Notes: a model not told the origin generated them from the sequence alone. Shown: positions 25,152-34,664, counted from the first letter of the stretch. The stretch is 64,000 nt of DNA from DATAWK01 sp036267255 (GCA_036267255.1 DATAWK010000025.1:1-64000), one strand, 5' to 3'. Translations and numbers: made by a program.

Positions 25152-25709
25152 TTGGGCAAAAGCATGGTCCCGAGGCGTCTGTTTTTTACCAAGGGTGTCG
25201 GGAAGCATAAGGAACGTCTTACCTCATTTGAGCTGGCATTGCGCGATGCCGGCATCGCCGCACAGAATCTGGTGCGTGTTTCATCCATCTTTCCGCCGCA
25301 GGCCAAACTGATCCCTCGCAAAGATGGACTGAAGTATCTCCATCCGGGCGAAGTTGTCTTTGCCGTCGTGGCAGAAAATTCCACACGCGAACCCCATCGC
25401 CTGATTGCATCGAGCATCGGCGTGGCTATCCCGACCGATCGCAACATGTATGGATACCTGAGCGAGCACCACAGCTTTGGCGAGACCGACAACCAGGCGG
25501 GCGATTATGCCGAGGAGCTTGCCGCGGAGATGCTGGCCACCACACTGGATGTAGATTTCGATCCGGACAAGAGTTGGGACGAAAAGAAAGAGACCTACCG
25601 CATCTCCAACAAGATTGTGCGCACGGCCAATGTCACCCAATCCGCCGTGGGGGATAAGCGCGGTTTGTGGACAACGACCATTGCTGCGGCAATTCTGATC
25701 TTCGAGTAG
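25152..25709 (+). CDS. Pyruvoyl-dependent arginine decarboxylase
   Basis: A 185-residue proenzyme that converts arginine to agmatine. The autocleavage site is Ser44-Ser45 in NLVRVSSIFPPQA; the second serine becomes the pyruvoyl cofactor, giving beta and alpha chains. Other family blocks are LRDAGIAAQNLV, SIGVAIPTDRNMYGYLSEHH and a C-terminal GLWTTTIAAAILIF. The frame is open further upstream, but GGAGG at 25139-25143 lies eight bases before a TTG at 25152, so I take that unusual start; ATG 25164 is the alternative. It is first gene of the operon with the agmatine-to-putrescine enzymes. The family is best known in archaea and Chlamydia. Confidence 0.93.
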   Translation: MGKSMVPRRLFFTKGVGKHKERLTSFELALRDAGIAAQNLVRVSSIFPPQAKLIPRKDGLKYLHPGEVVFAVVAENSTREPHRLIASSIGVAIPTDRNMYGYLSEHHSFGETDNQAGDYAEELAAEMLATTLDVDFDPDKSWDEKKETYRISNKIVRTANVTQSAVGDKRGLWTTTIAAAILIFE

Positions 25710-25788
25710 GGCCGCACACGGTGCAGCCCTATGGCGCCATGCGATGCGCCTACCCAACGCATCTGGACAATCAGCAGGACGGAATCGT

Positions 25789-26694
25789 ATGAGTCGCGAA
25801 AATTTTCGTGTCGCACTGGTGCAGATGTCCTGCTCCCCGGACCCGGATGCCAATCTCGACAAGGCCGCGGATCGTGTTCGCGAAGCGGCCCAGATGGGCG
25901 CCAACATCGTCTGCCTGCCGGAACTTTTTCGCGCACAATATTTTTGCCAGCGCGAAGATCACGCACTGTTCGATCTTGCCGAGTCTATTCCAGGACCAAG
26001 TACGGAACGGCTGGCTGCCGTTGCTCGCGAACATAAGGTAGCCGTTGTCGCTTCCCTTTTTGAGCGTCGCGCCGCCGGCCTGTATCACAACACGGCAGCA
26101 ATTCTGGAAGACGACGGATCCCTCGCCGGAACGTATCGCAAGATGCATATCCCGGACGATCCCCTCTATTACGAAAAGTTTTACTTCACGCCGGGCGATC
26201 TCGGCTTCCGCAGTTTCGACCTGCACGCAGGCGCGGTGGGTGTGCTGGTCTGCTGGGACCAATGGTATCCGGAGGGGGCACGCATTACCGCGCTGCAAGG
26301 GGCAAATGTGCTGTTCTATCCAACAGCGATTGGCTGGCATCCGGCGGAAAAAGAGGAGTTCGGCGAAGCCCAATACAGCGCATGGCAGACCATCCAACGC
26401 TCTCATGCCATTGCCAATGGCGTCTACGTTGCAGCTGTCAATCGCGTAGGCCACGAACATGGCGATGTGCGCGGGAATCGTATGGAGGGTGCCGGGCTGG
26501 AGTTCTGGGGTGGGTCGTTTCTAGCTGATCCGTTTGGCCGTGTTCTGGCGCTGGCATCGCATGATCGCGAAGAAATTCTGATCGGCGAGATTGATCTGCG
26601 CCTGATCGAAGACACGCGCCGCAACTGGCCATTTTTGCGTGATCGCCGCATTGACGCCTACGCCCCGATCACACAACGCTATCTCGACAAGTAA
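25789..26694 (+). CDS. aguB: N-carbamoylputrescine amidase
   Basis: A 301-residue nitrilase-superfamily enzyme that hydrolyses N-carbamoylputrescine to putrescine, CO2 and ammonia. The catalytic triad is Glu45 (CLPELFRAQYF), Lys118 (YRKMHIPDD) and Cys155 (VLVCWDQWYPEGAR). The C-terminal EFWGGSFLADPFGRVLA is typical of the family. The ATG at 25789 begins the conserved sequence, and AGGACGGA lies upstream; an earlier in-frame ATG lacks support. It is the second gene of the putrescine operon, 79 bases after the decarboxylase and six before aguA. Confidence 0.95.
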   Translation: MSRENFRVALVQMSCSPDPDANLDKAADRVREAAQMGANIVCLPELFRAQYFCQREDHALFDLAESIPGPSTERLAAVAREHKVAVVASLFERRAAGLYHNTAAILEDDGSLAGTYRKMHIPDDPLYYEKFYFTPGDLGFRSFDLHAGAVGVLVCWDQWYPEGARITALQGANVLFYPTAIGWHPAEKEEFGEAQYSAWQTIQRSHAIANGVYVAAVNRVGHEHGDVRGNRMEGAGLEFWGGSFLADPFGRVLALASHDREEILIGEIDLRLIEDTRRNWPFLRDRRIDAYAPITQRYLDK

Positions 26695-26700
26695 GCCGCG

Positions 26701-27834
26701 ATGTCCGATTCTCTACACATGCATGCACCATCCAAACCGCGCGCGCTTGGTTATCGCATGCCAGCGGAATGGCATACGCACGCCGCAACCTGGATCGCAT
26801 GGCCGCACAATCCAAGCGACTGGCCGGGGAAATTTCAACCGATTCCATGGGTTTATGCGGAGATTGTGCGGCATCTGGCCTCGGTCGAAGACGTACACAT
26901 TCTGGTGCAGGACGCGGCAGAGGAAAAACGTGCGAAGCGTACTCTGCTACGCAACAGAGTGCACCTGGCGCGAGTACAGTTCCATCTGTGGCCGACAAAT
27001 CGGGTATGGATGCGGGACTCCGGACCGATTTTTCTTCGCCGATCCATAGACGACACGGCCAATGCCCCGCTCGCGCTCACCAATTGGAAGTTCAACGCAT
27101 GGGCCAAGTATGACGACTGGCAACACGACAATGAGATCCCAGGCCGCGTCGCAAGATTGCTGCAGGTACCGGAGTGGAAGCCGGAAATCGAACTTGCGGG
27201 TGGATCGAATACATTGGAACAGCCCGATGAACCGGGACATCGTGTCGTGCTGGAAGGCGGCAGCATCGACGTGAATGGAGCAGGTGTCCTGCTGACTACG
27301 GAAGAATGTCTGTTGAGCGATGTACAACAACGTAATCCGGGCATTTCTCGCGAGCAGTTGGAGCAATGCTTTCATGAATATCTTGGAATCGATCAGGTTT
27401 TATGGATGAATCGCGGTATCGCAGGCGATGACACGCATGGGCACATCGACGATCTGGCACGCTTCGTTGACGAAACGACAATTGTAACTGTCACGGAGAC
27501 AAATACTGCCGACGAGAATTGCGAACCGCTCGCGGAGAATCTGGATCGTCTGCGCAGCGCGCGAACCCTGGATGATAAGCCTTATCGCGTGGCGGAATTG
27601 CCGATGCCCGCGCCGGTTGTCTTTGAAGGCCAGCGCCTGCCCGCGAGTTATGCGAACTTCTACATTGCCAACGGGCTGGTTCTGGTGCCGACTTTCAACG
27701 ATCCGAACGACCGTATTGCGTTGAATACGCTGGCTTCCCTGTTTCCGCAGCACCGGATCGCCGGTATCCACTGCGTCGACTTTATCTGGGGCCTGGGAGC
27801 GCTGCATTGCATGACGCAGCAACAACCCGCGTAG
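26701..27834 (+). CDS. aguA: Agmatine deiminase
   Basis: A 377-residue pentein-fold enzyme converting agmatine to N-carbamoylputrescine and ammonia. Visible family motifs are MPAEWHTHAATWIAWPHNPSDWPG, RVWMRDSGPIF (catalytic aspartate region), LEGGSIDVNGAG (glutamate), GDDTHGHIDDLARFV (catalytic histidine with aspartate) and the nucleophile Cys370 in GALHCMTQQQPA at the C-terminus. The length matches plant and bacterial AguA. It lies between aguB and tadA with gaps of 6 and 10 bases, so the three are co-transcribed. Confidence 0.96.
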   Translation: MSDSLHMHAPSKPRALGYRMPAEWHTHAATWIAWPHNPSDWPGKFQPIPWVYAEIVRHLASVEDVHILVQDAAEEKRAKRTLLRNRVHLARVQFHLWPTNRVWMRDSGPIFLRRSIDDTANAPLALTNWKFNAWAKYDDWQHDNEIPGRVARLLQVPEWKPEIELAGGSNTLEQPDEPGHRVVLEGGSIDVNGAGVLLTTEECLLSDVQQRNPGISREQLEQCFHEYLGIDQVLWMNRGIAGDDTHGHIDDLARFVDETTIVTVTETNTADENCEPLAENLDRLRSARTLDDKPYRVAELPMPAPVVFEGQRLPASYANFYIANGLVLVPTFNDPNDRIALNTLASLFPQHRIAGIHCVDFIWGLGALHCMTQQQPA

Positions 27835-27844
27835 ACTAACCGTA

Positions 27845-28330
27845 ATGAATCCAAAACGCACCGTTCCTGCGATTTCTTCTGAAGATCAGAAATTTTTAAA
27901 TATCGCAATTGAGCAGGCACGATTGGCTGCGGAAGCGGGCGAGGTTCCGGTTGGCGCAGTGCTGGTCAATTTGGATGGAACCATTCTGGCGTATGGCCAG
28001 AACCGCGTCATCCGCGATCACGACCCAACAGCCCATGCAGAAATGGTCGCGTTACGCGTGGCTGGCAAGGCCATGGGCAATTATCGTCTGGAAGGCTGCA
28101 CGCTCTATGTGACGCTGGAACCCTGCACCATGTGTGCAGGAGCGATGATTCATGCGCGGATTGCACGACTGGTCTTCGGCGCATTGGACCCCAAGGCGGG
28201 CGCGGCGGGCAGCGTGGTTGGCGTATTAAACCATCCACAGTTAAATCACCAAATGCAGGTGACCAGCGGTGTGCTGGCGGAAGAATCCAGCACATTGCTG
28301 CGGCAATTTTTTCGGCAAAGGCGTTCGTAG
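27845..28330 (+). CDS. tadA: tRNA-specific adenosine deaminase
   Basis: A 161-residue zinc deaminase that converts adenosine to inosine at the wobble position of tRNA-Arg(ACG). The active-site motif is TAHAEMVALR (H-A-E), and the zinc cysteines are in LEPCTMCAGAMIHARIARLVFG. VPVGAVLV near residue 35 is also conserved. The ATG lacks a clear ribosome site, and the gene begins ten bases after aguA, so translation may be coupled. Transcription ends at the bidirectional hairpin at 28356. Confidence 0.94.
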   Translation: MNPKRTVPAISSEDQKFLNIAIEQARLAAEAGEVPVGAVLVNLDGTILAYGQNRVIRDHDPTAHAEMVALRVAGKAMGNYRLEGCTLYVTLEPCTMCAGAMIHARIARLVFGALDPKAGAAGSVVGVLNHPQLNHQMQVTSGVLAEESSTLLRQFFRQRRS

Positions 28331-28355
28331 CCCTTCCCTGTGCCTAAAAGAAAAT

Positions 28356-28383
28356 GGCGGGAGCGAATGATTCCGCTCCTGCC
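28356..28383. terminator. Bidirectional terminator between tadA and the HlyD gene
   Basis: GGCGGGAGCG (28356-28365), eight-base loop, CGCTCCTGCC (28374-28383): ten pairs with one G:U. On the minus strand it is followed by CATTTTCTTTTAGG, a good T-run for the HlyD transcript. It also closes the putrescine-tadA operon. Confidence 0.75.
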
Positions 28384-28404
28384 AAACATACACGATATGC
28401 CGGC

Positions 28405-29619
28405 TTAATTTTTGACGCGCACTGTGGGCGTCACGGACATACCAGGGCGCAACAGATGGTCCTTGTTCTCGTCCGGATTGGTGAAGTCGATGCGTACGGG
28501 AATGCGCTGCACGACCTTCACGTAGTTCCCCGTAGCATTTTCCGGTGGGAACAGACTGAGCATGGACCCTGTAGCTCCACCAATCTGCGTAACCTTGCCG
28601 TGATACTCACGGCCTCCGTAGGCATCGACGGTGATGGTGACCAGCTGTCCGGCGCGCATGTGCCGCAACTGAGTCTCTTTAAAGTTCGCTGTCACCCATA
28701 CATTTTCCAGAGGGATGAGCGTCATCAGCGTCTGCCCGCTGCTGACATTCTGTCCAACTTCGACGGTCTTGTTATTCACGATGCCAGATTCCGGCGCAGT
28801 GATGGTGGTGTAGCTCAGATTGAGTCTTGCCTGTTCCACGGCGGCTTGTGCCTGCTGCACCTGCGCCGCAGCCTGATCTGCCTTGGCTTTTTGTGCAGCG
28901 ACCTGCTTGGGACCGGTCTCCGCAGAACTGTAACTTGCCTGCGATTCCGTCAAGCGTTCATTGGCCTGACGGACCGCCTGCTCGGCTGCCAGCAAATTGG
29001 CCTGCGCCTCTTCCACCTGCGCCTTGGAGGCCGCTGCTGTCGCCACGGTTGCGTCGAACTGCTGTTTGGAAATCACATCCCGCTGCACCAGGGGTGTGTA
29101 GCGTTGCAAATCAAGCTGCGCCTTGGTGTTGTTGGCCTGCGCTGCCATGACCTGTGCCTGCGCGGCATCCAGTTGTTTCTCCGATTGTGAGATGGCGGAC
29201 AGCGAGCCCTGAACATCGGCACGTGCCGAACGCAGCTGCGAGCCGGTATTGATGTCCGTGATAGGGACGTTCACGAGTGCGGCTTCATAATTTGCCTGCG
29301 CGCTGGTCAGCGACGCCTCGGCTTGATCCAGCGCGGCTTGAAAATCACGCGGATCGATCTGAACGAGGACCTGGCCCCTTTCAACCTTCTGGTTATCATC
29401 GACGTTCAGATTGATGACCTGCCCCTTGATACGGGCACTGACCTGCACCAACCGCCCGTCAATCTGGGCATCGTCGGTGTCTTCGTAATAGGTGGAGTGC
29501 CACCAGAAAAGAGCAGCGCCTATAAGCAGCAAAGCACCCACACCCAGAATGATGAAGCGCTTACGGGAGGGCGGCGCAGGGGGTTTCAGTTCAGTTTCTT
29601 CAGTGTTTGGTTCCGCCAC
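28405..29619 (-). CDS. HlyD/EmrA-family periplasmic adaptor
   Basis: A 404-residue membrane-fusion protein that bridges an inner-membrane exporter and an outer-membrane channel. The order is cytoplasmic tail, one membrane helix (FIILGVGALLLIGAALFWWH, about residues 24-43), lipoyl half (YYEDTDDAQIDGRLVQVSARIKGQV), a long coiled-coil hairpin (about 95-255, Ala/Gln-rich), second lipoyl half (YTTITAPESGIVNNKTVEVGQNV) and beta-barrel (VWVTANFKETQLRHMRAGQ). This is the EmrA layout. GTG start with GGAGG. It starts two bases from the TolC stop, so the genes are coupled. No EmrB-like pump follows. Confidence 0.92.
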   Translation of the reverse strand: MAEPNTEETELKPPAPPSRKRFIILGVGALLLIGAALFWWHSTYYEDTDDAQIDGRLVQVSARIKGQVINLNVDDNQKVERGQVLVQIDPRDFQAALDQAEASLTSAQANYEAALVNVPITDINTGSQLRSARADVQGSLSAISQSEKQLDAAQAQVMAAQANNTKAQLDLQRYTPLVQRDVISKQQFDATVATAAASKAQVEEAQANLLAAEQAVRQANERLTESQASYSSAETGPKQVAAQKAKADQAAAQVQQAQAAVEQARLNLSYTTITAPESGIVNNKTVEVGQNVSSGQTLMTLIPLENVWVTANFKETQLRHMRAGQLVTITVDAYGGREYHGKVTQIGGATGSMLSLFPPENATGNYVKVVQRIPVRIDFTNPDENKDHLLRPGMSVTPTVRVKN

Positions 29620-29621
29620 GG

Positions 29622-31031
29622 TTACTTTCCTCCGAGGTATGTCTTGTACTTTGTTTGCGCCAGACCGATGGCACGTGCCAACGAGAGCTTGGCCAAATTG
29701 TATTGATACAGGCTGCTGACGTACTGGTCATTCGCCTGGGCCACGGTGGACTGCGCCTGGGAAACGGCCAGGTTATCGGAAACACCCGCCTTGAAGCGTT
29801 CCTGCGCCTCGCTCAGTGCCTCATTGGCCAATTCCACATTACTCTGCGAGACCTTGACCAGCTTGGCTGCAGCCTGAATATCCAGAATGCTGTCCTGAAC
29901 TTCAGCGCGAACCTGCCCTTCAAGATTGTTCTCCTCAGCCTTTGTCTGCAACATGGAGGCATCTGTCACGCGCGCATCTCCGCGCAGCTTGCCTTCCTCC
30001 AATAATGGAGCATTCAACTGGCCGGAAAGATTCAGGGTTCCATAGGAGCTGCTCGGATTGACACCGATGGCGCCGTAGTCGATTTCAAAATTCAACTGCG
30101 GCAGACGCTCTGCCCTTGCGGCAGACTTCGATTTTTCAGCGGCAATCACCTGTTCGTGCAGAGCCTTCAAATCGCTGCGATTTTTGATGGCCTGCTGCAT
30201 GGCCTGTTGCACATTTACATTATCCAACGTGGCATACGGAGCGTTGTCCGTCAAAGTAAACTGCTGATCCAGCGGAAGACCGATGGCTCGCGCCAGGGCA
30301 ATTTTGTCTTTCTCATATTGGTCCTGGGCGGCAATCAAAGACTGCTGCTGCGTTTGATAATCCACACGCGCGCGCAATTCATCGAGACGCGGCGAGACCC
30401 CTGCTTCATGGTTGTCGATGGCCTGATTCAGCGATACTTTCGAGGTCGCTTCCTGTGCCTGCGCACTGGTTACGCGGGAGGCATCCGCCAGACAGAGCAG
30501 ATATGCATTGCCGACGGCAACAACGACCATTTCTCTGGCATCGTTCACGGAGAGTTTGCTGGCCTGAAAGTCATGTTTGGACGCCAGATAATTCTGAAAT
30601 GAGGACACATTCAGCAGTGCCTGATTCAGTGTGACGCGAAAATCCGTGTACCCATATGGACCGATAATGGCGGGAAATCCCGCGCCGCGCAATCCCTCAG
30701 CCTGCAGGTTGGTCTGGGCGACCGCATCGGTAATGTTGCCGGTGACGGACGGAATAAGGGACTGCAGAGACTGCAAACGCTGACCGCCTGCGCTCTGCGC
30801 GTTTTCATTTTGCAGAATCAGCCCAAGGTTATACTGCAATCCACGCTGAACGGCATCATCGAGACCCAGGGGCAGCACCTGGCCGGAGGATTTCTGCTGC
30901 ACAACGCTACCCTGAAAATTGCTGCTTGAGACGGTCTGCCCATGCAGAGGGGCTGTCACCGCTGCCAACAGGCAAGCCATCGCCGCTGGCACCAGCGTAT
31001 TCCAAACTTTCTGCATCCTGTTTGTAACCAT
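29622..31031 (-). CDS. TolC-family outer-membrane channel protein
   Basis: A 469-residue outer-membrane efflux protein. A signal peptide covers about the first 30 residues (CLLAAVTAPLHGQ). Two outer-membrane-efflux repeats follow, with long heptad-rich helices, for example DDAVQRGLQYNLGLILQNENAQSAGGQRLQSLQSLIPSV and the second-half KNRSDLKALHEQVIAAEKSKSAARAERLPQLNF. The start is uncertain: ATG 31031 or ATG 31016 (MQKVW), neither with a good ribosome site. It is first of a two-gene operon with the HlyD adaptor and diverges from ppk1 across about 300 bases with no recognised element. Confidence 0.92.
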   Translation of the reverse strand: MVTNRMQKVWNTLVPAAMACLLAAVTAPLHGQTVSSSNFQGSVVQQKSSGQVLPLGLDDAVQRGLQYNLGLILQNENAQSAGGQRLQSLQSLIPSVTGNITDAVAQTNLQAEGLRGAGFPAIIGPYGYTDFRVTLNQALLNVSSFQNYLASKHDFQASKLSVNDAREMVVVAVGNAYLLCLADASRVTSAQAQEATSKVSLNQAIDNHEAGVSPRLDELRARVDYQTQQQSLIAAQDQYEKDKIALARAIGLPLDQQFTLTDNAPYATLDNVNVQQAMQQAIKNRSDLKALHEQVIAAEKSKSAARAERLPQLNFEIDYGAIGVNPSSSYGTLNLSGQLNAPLLEEGKLRGDARVTDASMLQTKAEENNLEGQVRAEVQDSILDIQAAAKLVKVSQSNVELANEALSEAQERFKAGVSDNLAVSQAQSTVAQANDQYVSSLYQYNLAKLSLARAIGLAQTKYKTYLGGK

Positions 31032-31336
31032 TAGATATATATGAGGCTAACGCTTTTTATGTGATCAATCATATAGATGTTGGTACAACGGAAAACGATC
31101 AAAAAAATATGCCTGAACATCCAGCAAGCCGTACTGATCGGAATAGTGCCGGAACTGAACCGCAAATTCCTCGCGCTTCCTTAGATCATAGTCGATGCCT
31201 AGTGATAGCCGGACTTAAACTTTTTCATCCACGAAGCAAACCTTGTGATTTGGCACTCCAGCCGGCAAACACTACGCAGAAATAGCCATTTAAACGTGAT
31301 TGCAACACACTTTTGGCAGGATTTGAGACACTAAGT

Positions 31337-33637
31337 ATGGAATCGACACCTATGGCTGCTACTGAAGTCCGTTACTTTAATCGTGAAGAATCGTGGCTCG
31401 ACTTCAACAGTCGTGTTCTTGAAGAAGCTCAGGACCCGACGAATCCATTGCTGGAGAGAGTGAAATTTCTGGCCATCACGGCCAGCAATCTGGATGAGTT
31501 CTTTGAGATACGGGTCGCCGGTATCCTGCAGCGGATTGAAGATGGATACACCGAACGTGGCCCCGACGGATTGATGCCACAACAGGTTCTAGATCGAATT
31601 GCAGAAAAAACACATGCCTTTGTCGATGAGCAATACGCCTGCTGGAAAAATGAGCTATTGCCAGCGCTGGCAAAGGCATCGATCCGCGTCATCCCCTGGC
31701 AGAAACTCGATGCGGCAGCACGGAAGCACGCGATCCATTTCTACCAAAGTGAAGTAGATCCGCTGCTGACGCCGGTCACGATCGACCCCAGCCATCCATT
31801 TCCTCGAGTGCTCAACAAGGCCCTGTGTCTTGCACTGTTGCTGCGCCGCAAGCGGAAGACAGCCGCTGCGGGACCTATTCTCGGTGTAGTGACCGTGCCG
31901 CGTGCATTGCCGCGCCTGGTGCCGATTCCTTCCGCAGCGGGAACCTACGACTATATTTTTCTCCATGACTTGATCGAATCTCAGGCAGCAGCCCTGTTTC
32001 GGGGTTATACCGTGTTGTCGACAGCTGCTTTTCGCGTAACGCGAAACAGCAACCTCTATCTGCAGGGTGAAGAATCGCGGAGTCTGCTGGAGAGCGTCCG
32101 CACGGAGTTGCATAACCGCCGCAAGGGCGATGCCGTCCGGATGGAGATTGAGAAAGACGCGGACATCGAGATCGTCGAACGCCTGCGCACCAACTTTGAG
32201 CTGGACGAATTCCAGGTATTCCGCACCGATGGGCCGGTCAATCTTTCCCGGCTGATGAACCTTTATAGCAAGACACCTGTACCCGAACTGAAATATCCAT
32301 CCTTTTCGCCGCGCGAACTGCGACTGAACCGGCAATCCAGCAACCTGTTCGAGGAGCTGCACAAACGAGACATCCTGCTGCACCATCCTTACGATTCGTA
32401 CGACGCGGTGGTCGGGCTGATTCAGGCAGCGGCGGAAGATCCCAACGTGCTCTCCATCAAACAGACGCTGTACCGGACAACGGCAAACTCTGCAATCTTT
32501 CAGGCACTGCGCGAAGCTGCCCAGAGCAAAGAGGTGACGGTCGTCGTTGAGTTGATGGCGCGCTTTGACGAGGCATCGAATATCCGCTGGTCGCGAGATC
32601 TGGAAGATGCCGGCGTACAGGTGTTTCATGGCCTTGTCGGCATCAAGACGCATTCCAAGATGGCGCTTCTGGTCCGCCGTGACCCCGATGGCACCGTACG
32701 ACGGTACGCGCACCTTGCCACCGGCAACTACAACGCGGAGATGGCCCGTTTTTATACCGACATAAGCCTGTTGACTGCGAATCCCATCATCACCAGCGCA
32801 GTTCATTCCGTCTTTAATTACCTGACAGCCAATTCGGAGTCGGACGATTACCAGCCGCTGCTGGTGGCGCCGCTCTCTTTGGCAGAGAGCTTTATCCGGC
32901 TGATTCATCGAGAGGCCGAGCATGCGCGCGAGGGGCGTTCGGCACGCATCATTGCCAAAATGAACTCGCTGTTGGAACCGGGCGTAATCGAAGCGTTGTA
33001 TCTGGCATCGCAGGCGGGCGTATCCATTGATCTGATTGTTCGTGGAATATGCGCGCTGCGGCCGGGCGTCAAAGGCCTGAGCGAAAACATCCGCGTGCGC
33101 TCCATCGTTGGGCAGTTTTTGGAACACAGCCGCATCTTCTATTTTCAAAATGATGGCAAGGAAGAGGTTTTTTGCGGCAGCGCCGACTGGATGCAGCGCA
33201 ATCTTTTCGAACGCTGCGAAGTCGTCTTTCCCGTGCTGGATCCTCTCCTGCGCCAGCGGCTGCGGGATGACATCTTGAGCGCATACCTCGCCGATACACG
33301 AAAGACTCGCTGGTTGTTGCCGAGCGGCGAATACATTCGCGCGGCAAATCCACTGGATACATCGTCCGTTGCTTTCTCGGCGCAGGAATATTTCATGCGT
33401 CAAGCGGAAGGCAAAAGCTTACTGGAGAGTCCTCCGCCTGCTGCTCTGCCGCCACGAGCAACCCAAAAAGCATCGCTGCCCGCACAGAAGAAGGGCAAGA
33501 ACAAGTCGCGTAAAGATAGTTACAGGCAGCCAGTACCCGACAAAAAAGACACCACAAAAAAGCCAAGTTCCACGGCGGAGTTGCCGATAGCCTCTGACGT
33601 CCCGCTTCCAGCAAAGGAAGTCGCGCCCGCACACTGA
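31337..33637 (+). CDS. ppk1: Polyphosphate kinase 1
   Basis: A 766-residue enzyme that builds polyphosphate from ATP. Domains are the N-terminal helical part (YFNREESWLDFNSRVLEEAQ), the PHP-like head, then two phospholipase-D-like catalytic halves: LLHHPYDSYDAVVGLI, VELMARFDEASNIRW, GIKTHSKMALLVRR and RRYAHLATGNYN, where the histidine near residue 458 is the expected phosphohistidine. The C-terminal 75 residues are a Lys/Pro-rich disordered tail beyond the usual end. The ATG at 31337 is chosen over an upstream TTG (31313) and a later ATG (31352) on similarity grounds; the ribosome site is weak. ppx and sixA lie 5 kb downstream. Confidence 0.96.
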   Translation: MESTPMAATEVRYFNREESWLDFNSRVLEEAQDPTNPLLERVKFLAITASNLDEFFEIRVAGILQRIEDGYTERGPDGLMPQQVLDRIAEKTHAFVDEQYACWKNELLPALAKASIRVIPWQKLDAAARKHAIHFYQSEVDPLLTPVTIDPSHPFPRVLNKALCLALLLRRKRKTAAAGPILGVVTVPRALPRLVPIPSAAGTYDYIFLHDLIESQAAALFRGYTVLSTAAFRVTRNSNLYLQGEESRSLLESVRTELHNRRKGDAVRMEIEKDADIEIVERLRTNFELDEFQVFRTDGPVNLSRLMNLYSKTPVPELKYPSFSPRELRLNRQSSNLFEELHKRDILLHHPYDSYDAVVGLIQAAAEDPNVLSIKQTLYRTTANSAIFQALREAAQSKEVTVVVELMARFDEASNIRWSRDLEDAGVQVFHGLVGIKTHSKMALLVRRDPDGTVRRYAHLATGNYNAEMARFYTDISLLTANPIITSAVHSVFNYLTANSESDDYQPLLVAPLSLAESFIRLIHREAEHAREGRSARIIAKMNSLLEPGVIEALYLASQAGVSIDLIVRGICALRPGVKGLSENIRVRSIVGQFLEHSRIFYFQNDGKEEVFCGSADWMQRNLFERCEVVFPVLDPLLRQRLRDDILSAYLADTRKTRWLLPSGEYIRAANPLDTSSVAFSAQEYFMRQAEGKSLLESPPPAALPPRATQKASLPAQKKGKNKSRKDSYRQPVPDKKDTTKKPSSTAELPIASDVPLPAKEVAPAH

Positions 33638-33703
33638 CGGTCCCGGCAGTTGCGATGAGCCGCACAATTCCTGCATCCTAAAGGATGTTAGGCATTTTCT
33701 GAC

Positions 33704-34606
33704 GTGTCGACCACACTCGCGCCCATCTCGCAAACCAAACTGTTGACGCTGCCCAGGCATTCTCCCCTGGTGTGGTGGCATTTACTCAGCCTGGACGCAC
33801 CCACAGTAGCCATTGTGTGGAGCTGGGCCTTTGCCCACGCCTTTCATATCCAGCTACCCTGGTTTGCCCCGGTTACCCTTGGCCTGGGGACCTGGTGCGT
33901 TTATGTCGCTGATCGATTGCTAGACGGCTGGCGGAAAAAACCGGGTAGACAGCTGCGAGAGCGGCACCTGTTTTATGCGCGGCATCGCAAACTTTTTGTT
34001 GCGGCGCTGATCACTGCCGCAGTCCCTTTGACCTACCTCATCTTCATGCGCGTTGCCATTATCGTCCGCTTCGATGACGTGTTGCTGGCCGTTCTTGGTC
34101 TCGTCTACTTTGTCTTGATCCATCAACGGGGGGACCGTAACAAATTTGACGGTTCCGCGTGGCTGCCGAAAGAGATGGCGGTCGGCATCCTGTTTGCCAT
34201 CGCTACCACGGTTCCTATCTGGCCGCGTCTGCATGGTGAAGAATCGTGGATGATGGTTTCGCTTGTCCTGTTTGCCAGCGTCTGCTGGTGGAACTGCGTT
34301 GCGATTCAGGTTTGGGAAGACGGTCTGGTGGCGGATGCTCGTTCCGTGGAGCCCATGCACCGCCTTACGGTATGGATCGGGCGGAAATTACAATTTTTTG
34401 CAGCAACGCTTGTCATTGTTTCCGCCAGCGTCGCGATCATGGCTCCTACGACAGGCATTCGCATTCTGCTGGCTGCCTGCTCCTCGAGCGGTCTGCTATT
34501 TCTTATGCTCAGCCGTTACAGTTTTAAGCTGCATAGCCGTACTTTACGCGTCGCTGCCGACCTGGCTTTATTGACACCTTTGCTGTGGATTGCTCTTGTC
34601 CGATAA
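33704..34606 (+). CDS. Polytopic membrane protein, possibly UbiA-like
   Basis: A 300-residue protein with about eight membrane helices. Near residue 70, WCVYVADRLLDGWRKKPG places aspartates D-x-x-x-D at the end of a helix, reminiscent of the first Asp-rich motif of UbiA prenyltransferases. A second matching motif is not clear, so enzymatic activity is uncertain. GTG start at 33704. The methyltransferase gene begins near its stop, so they form a pair. An isoprenoid-quinone or related lipid pathway is one guess, no more. Confidence 0.7.
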   Translation: MSTTLAPISQTKLLTLPRHSPLVWWHLLSLDAPTVAIVWSWAFAHAFHIQLPWFAPVTLGLGTWCVYVADRLLDGWRKKPGRQLRERHLFYARHRKLFVAALITAAVPLTYLIFMRVAIIVRFDDVLLAVLGLVYFVLIHQRGDRNKFDGSAWLPKEMAVGILFAIATTVPIWPRLHGEESWMMVSLVLFASVCWWNCVAIQVWEDGLVADARSVEPMHRLTVWIGRKLQFFAATLVIVSASVAIMAPTTGIRILLAACSSSGLLFLMLSRYSFKLHSRTLRVAADLALLTPLLWIALVR

Positions 34607-34664
34607 AACTGTAACGCGAGAGCCTCCGATTGCATCCAATGCTACGTCCCTCGGCTTCTCTCTT

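Noticed and set aside
31655..33403. 582-codon open frame opposite ppk1
   Set aside because: It is the antisense shadow of a clear polyphosphate kinase; composition is unlike any protein and it has no start signal.
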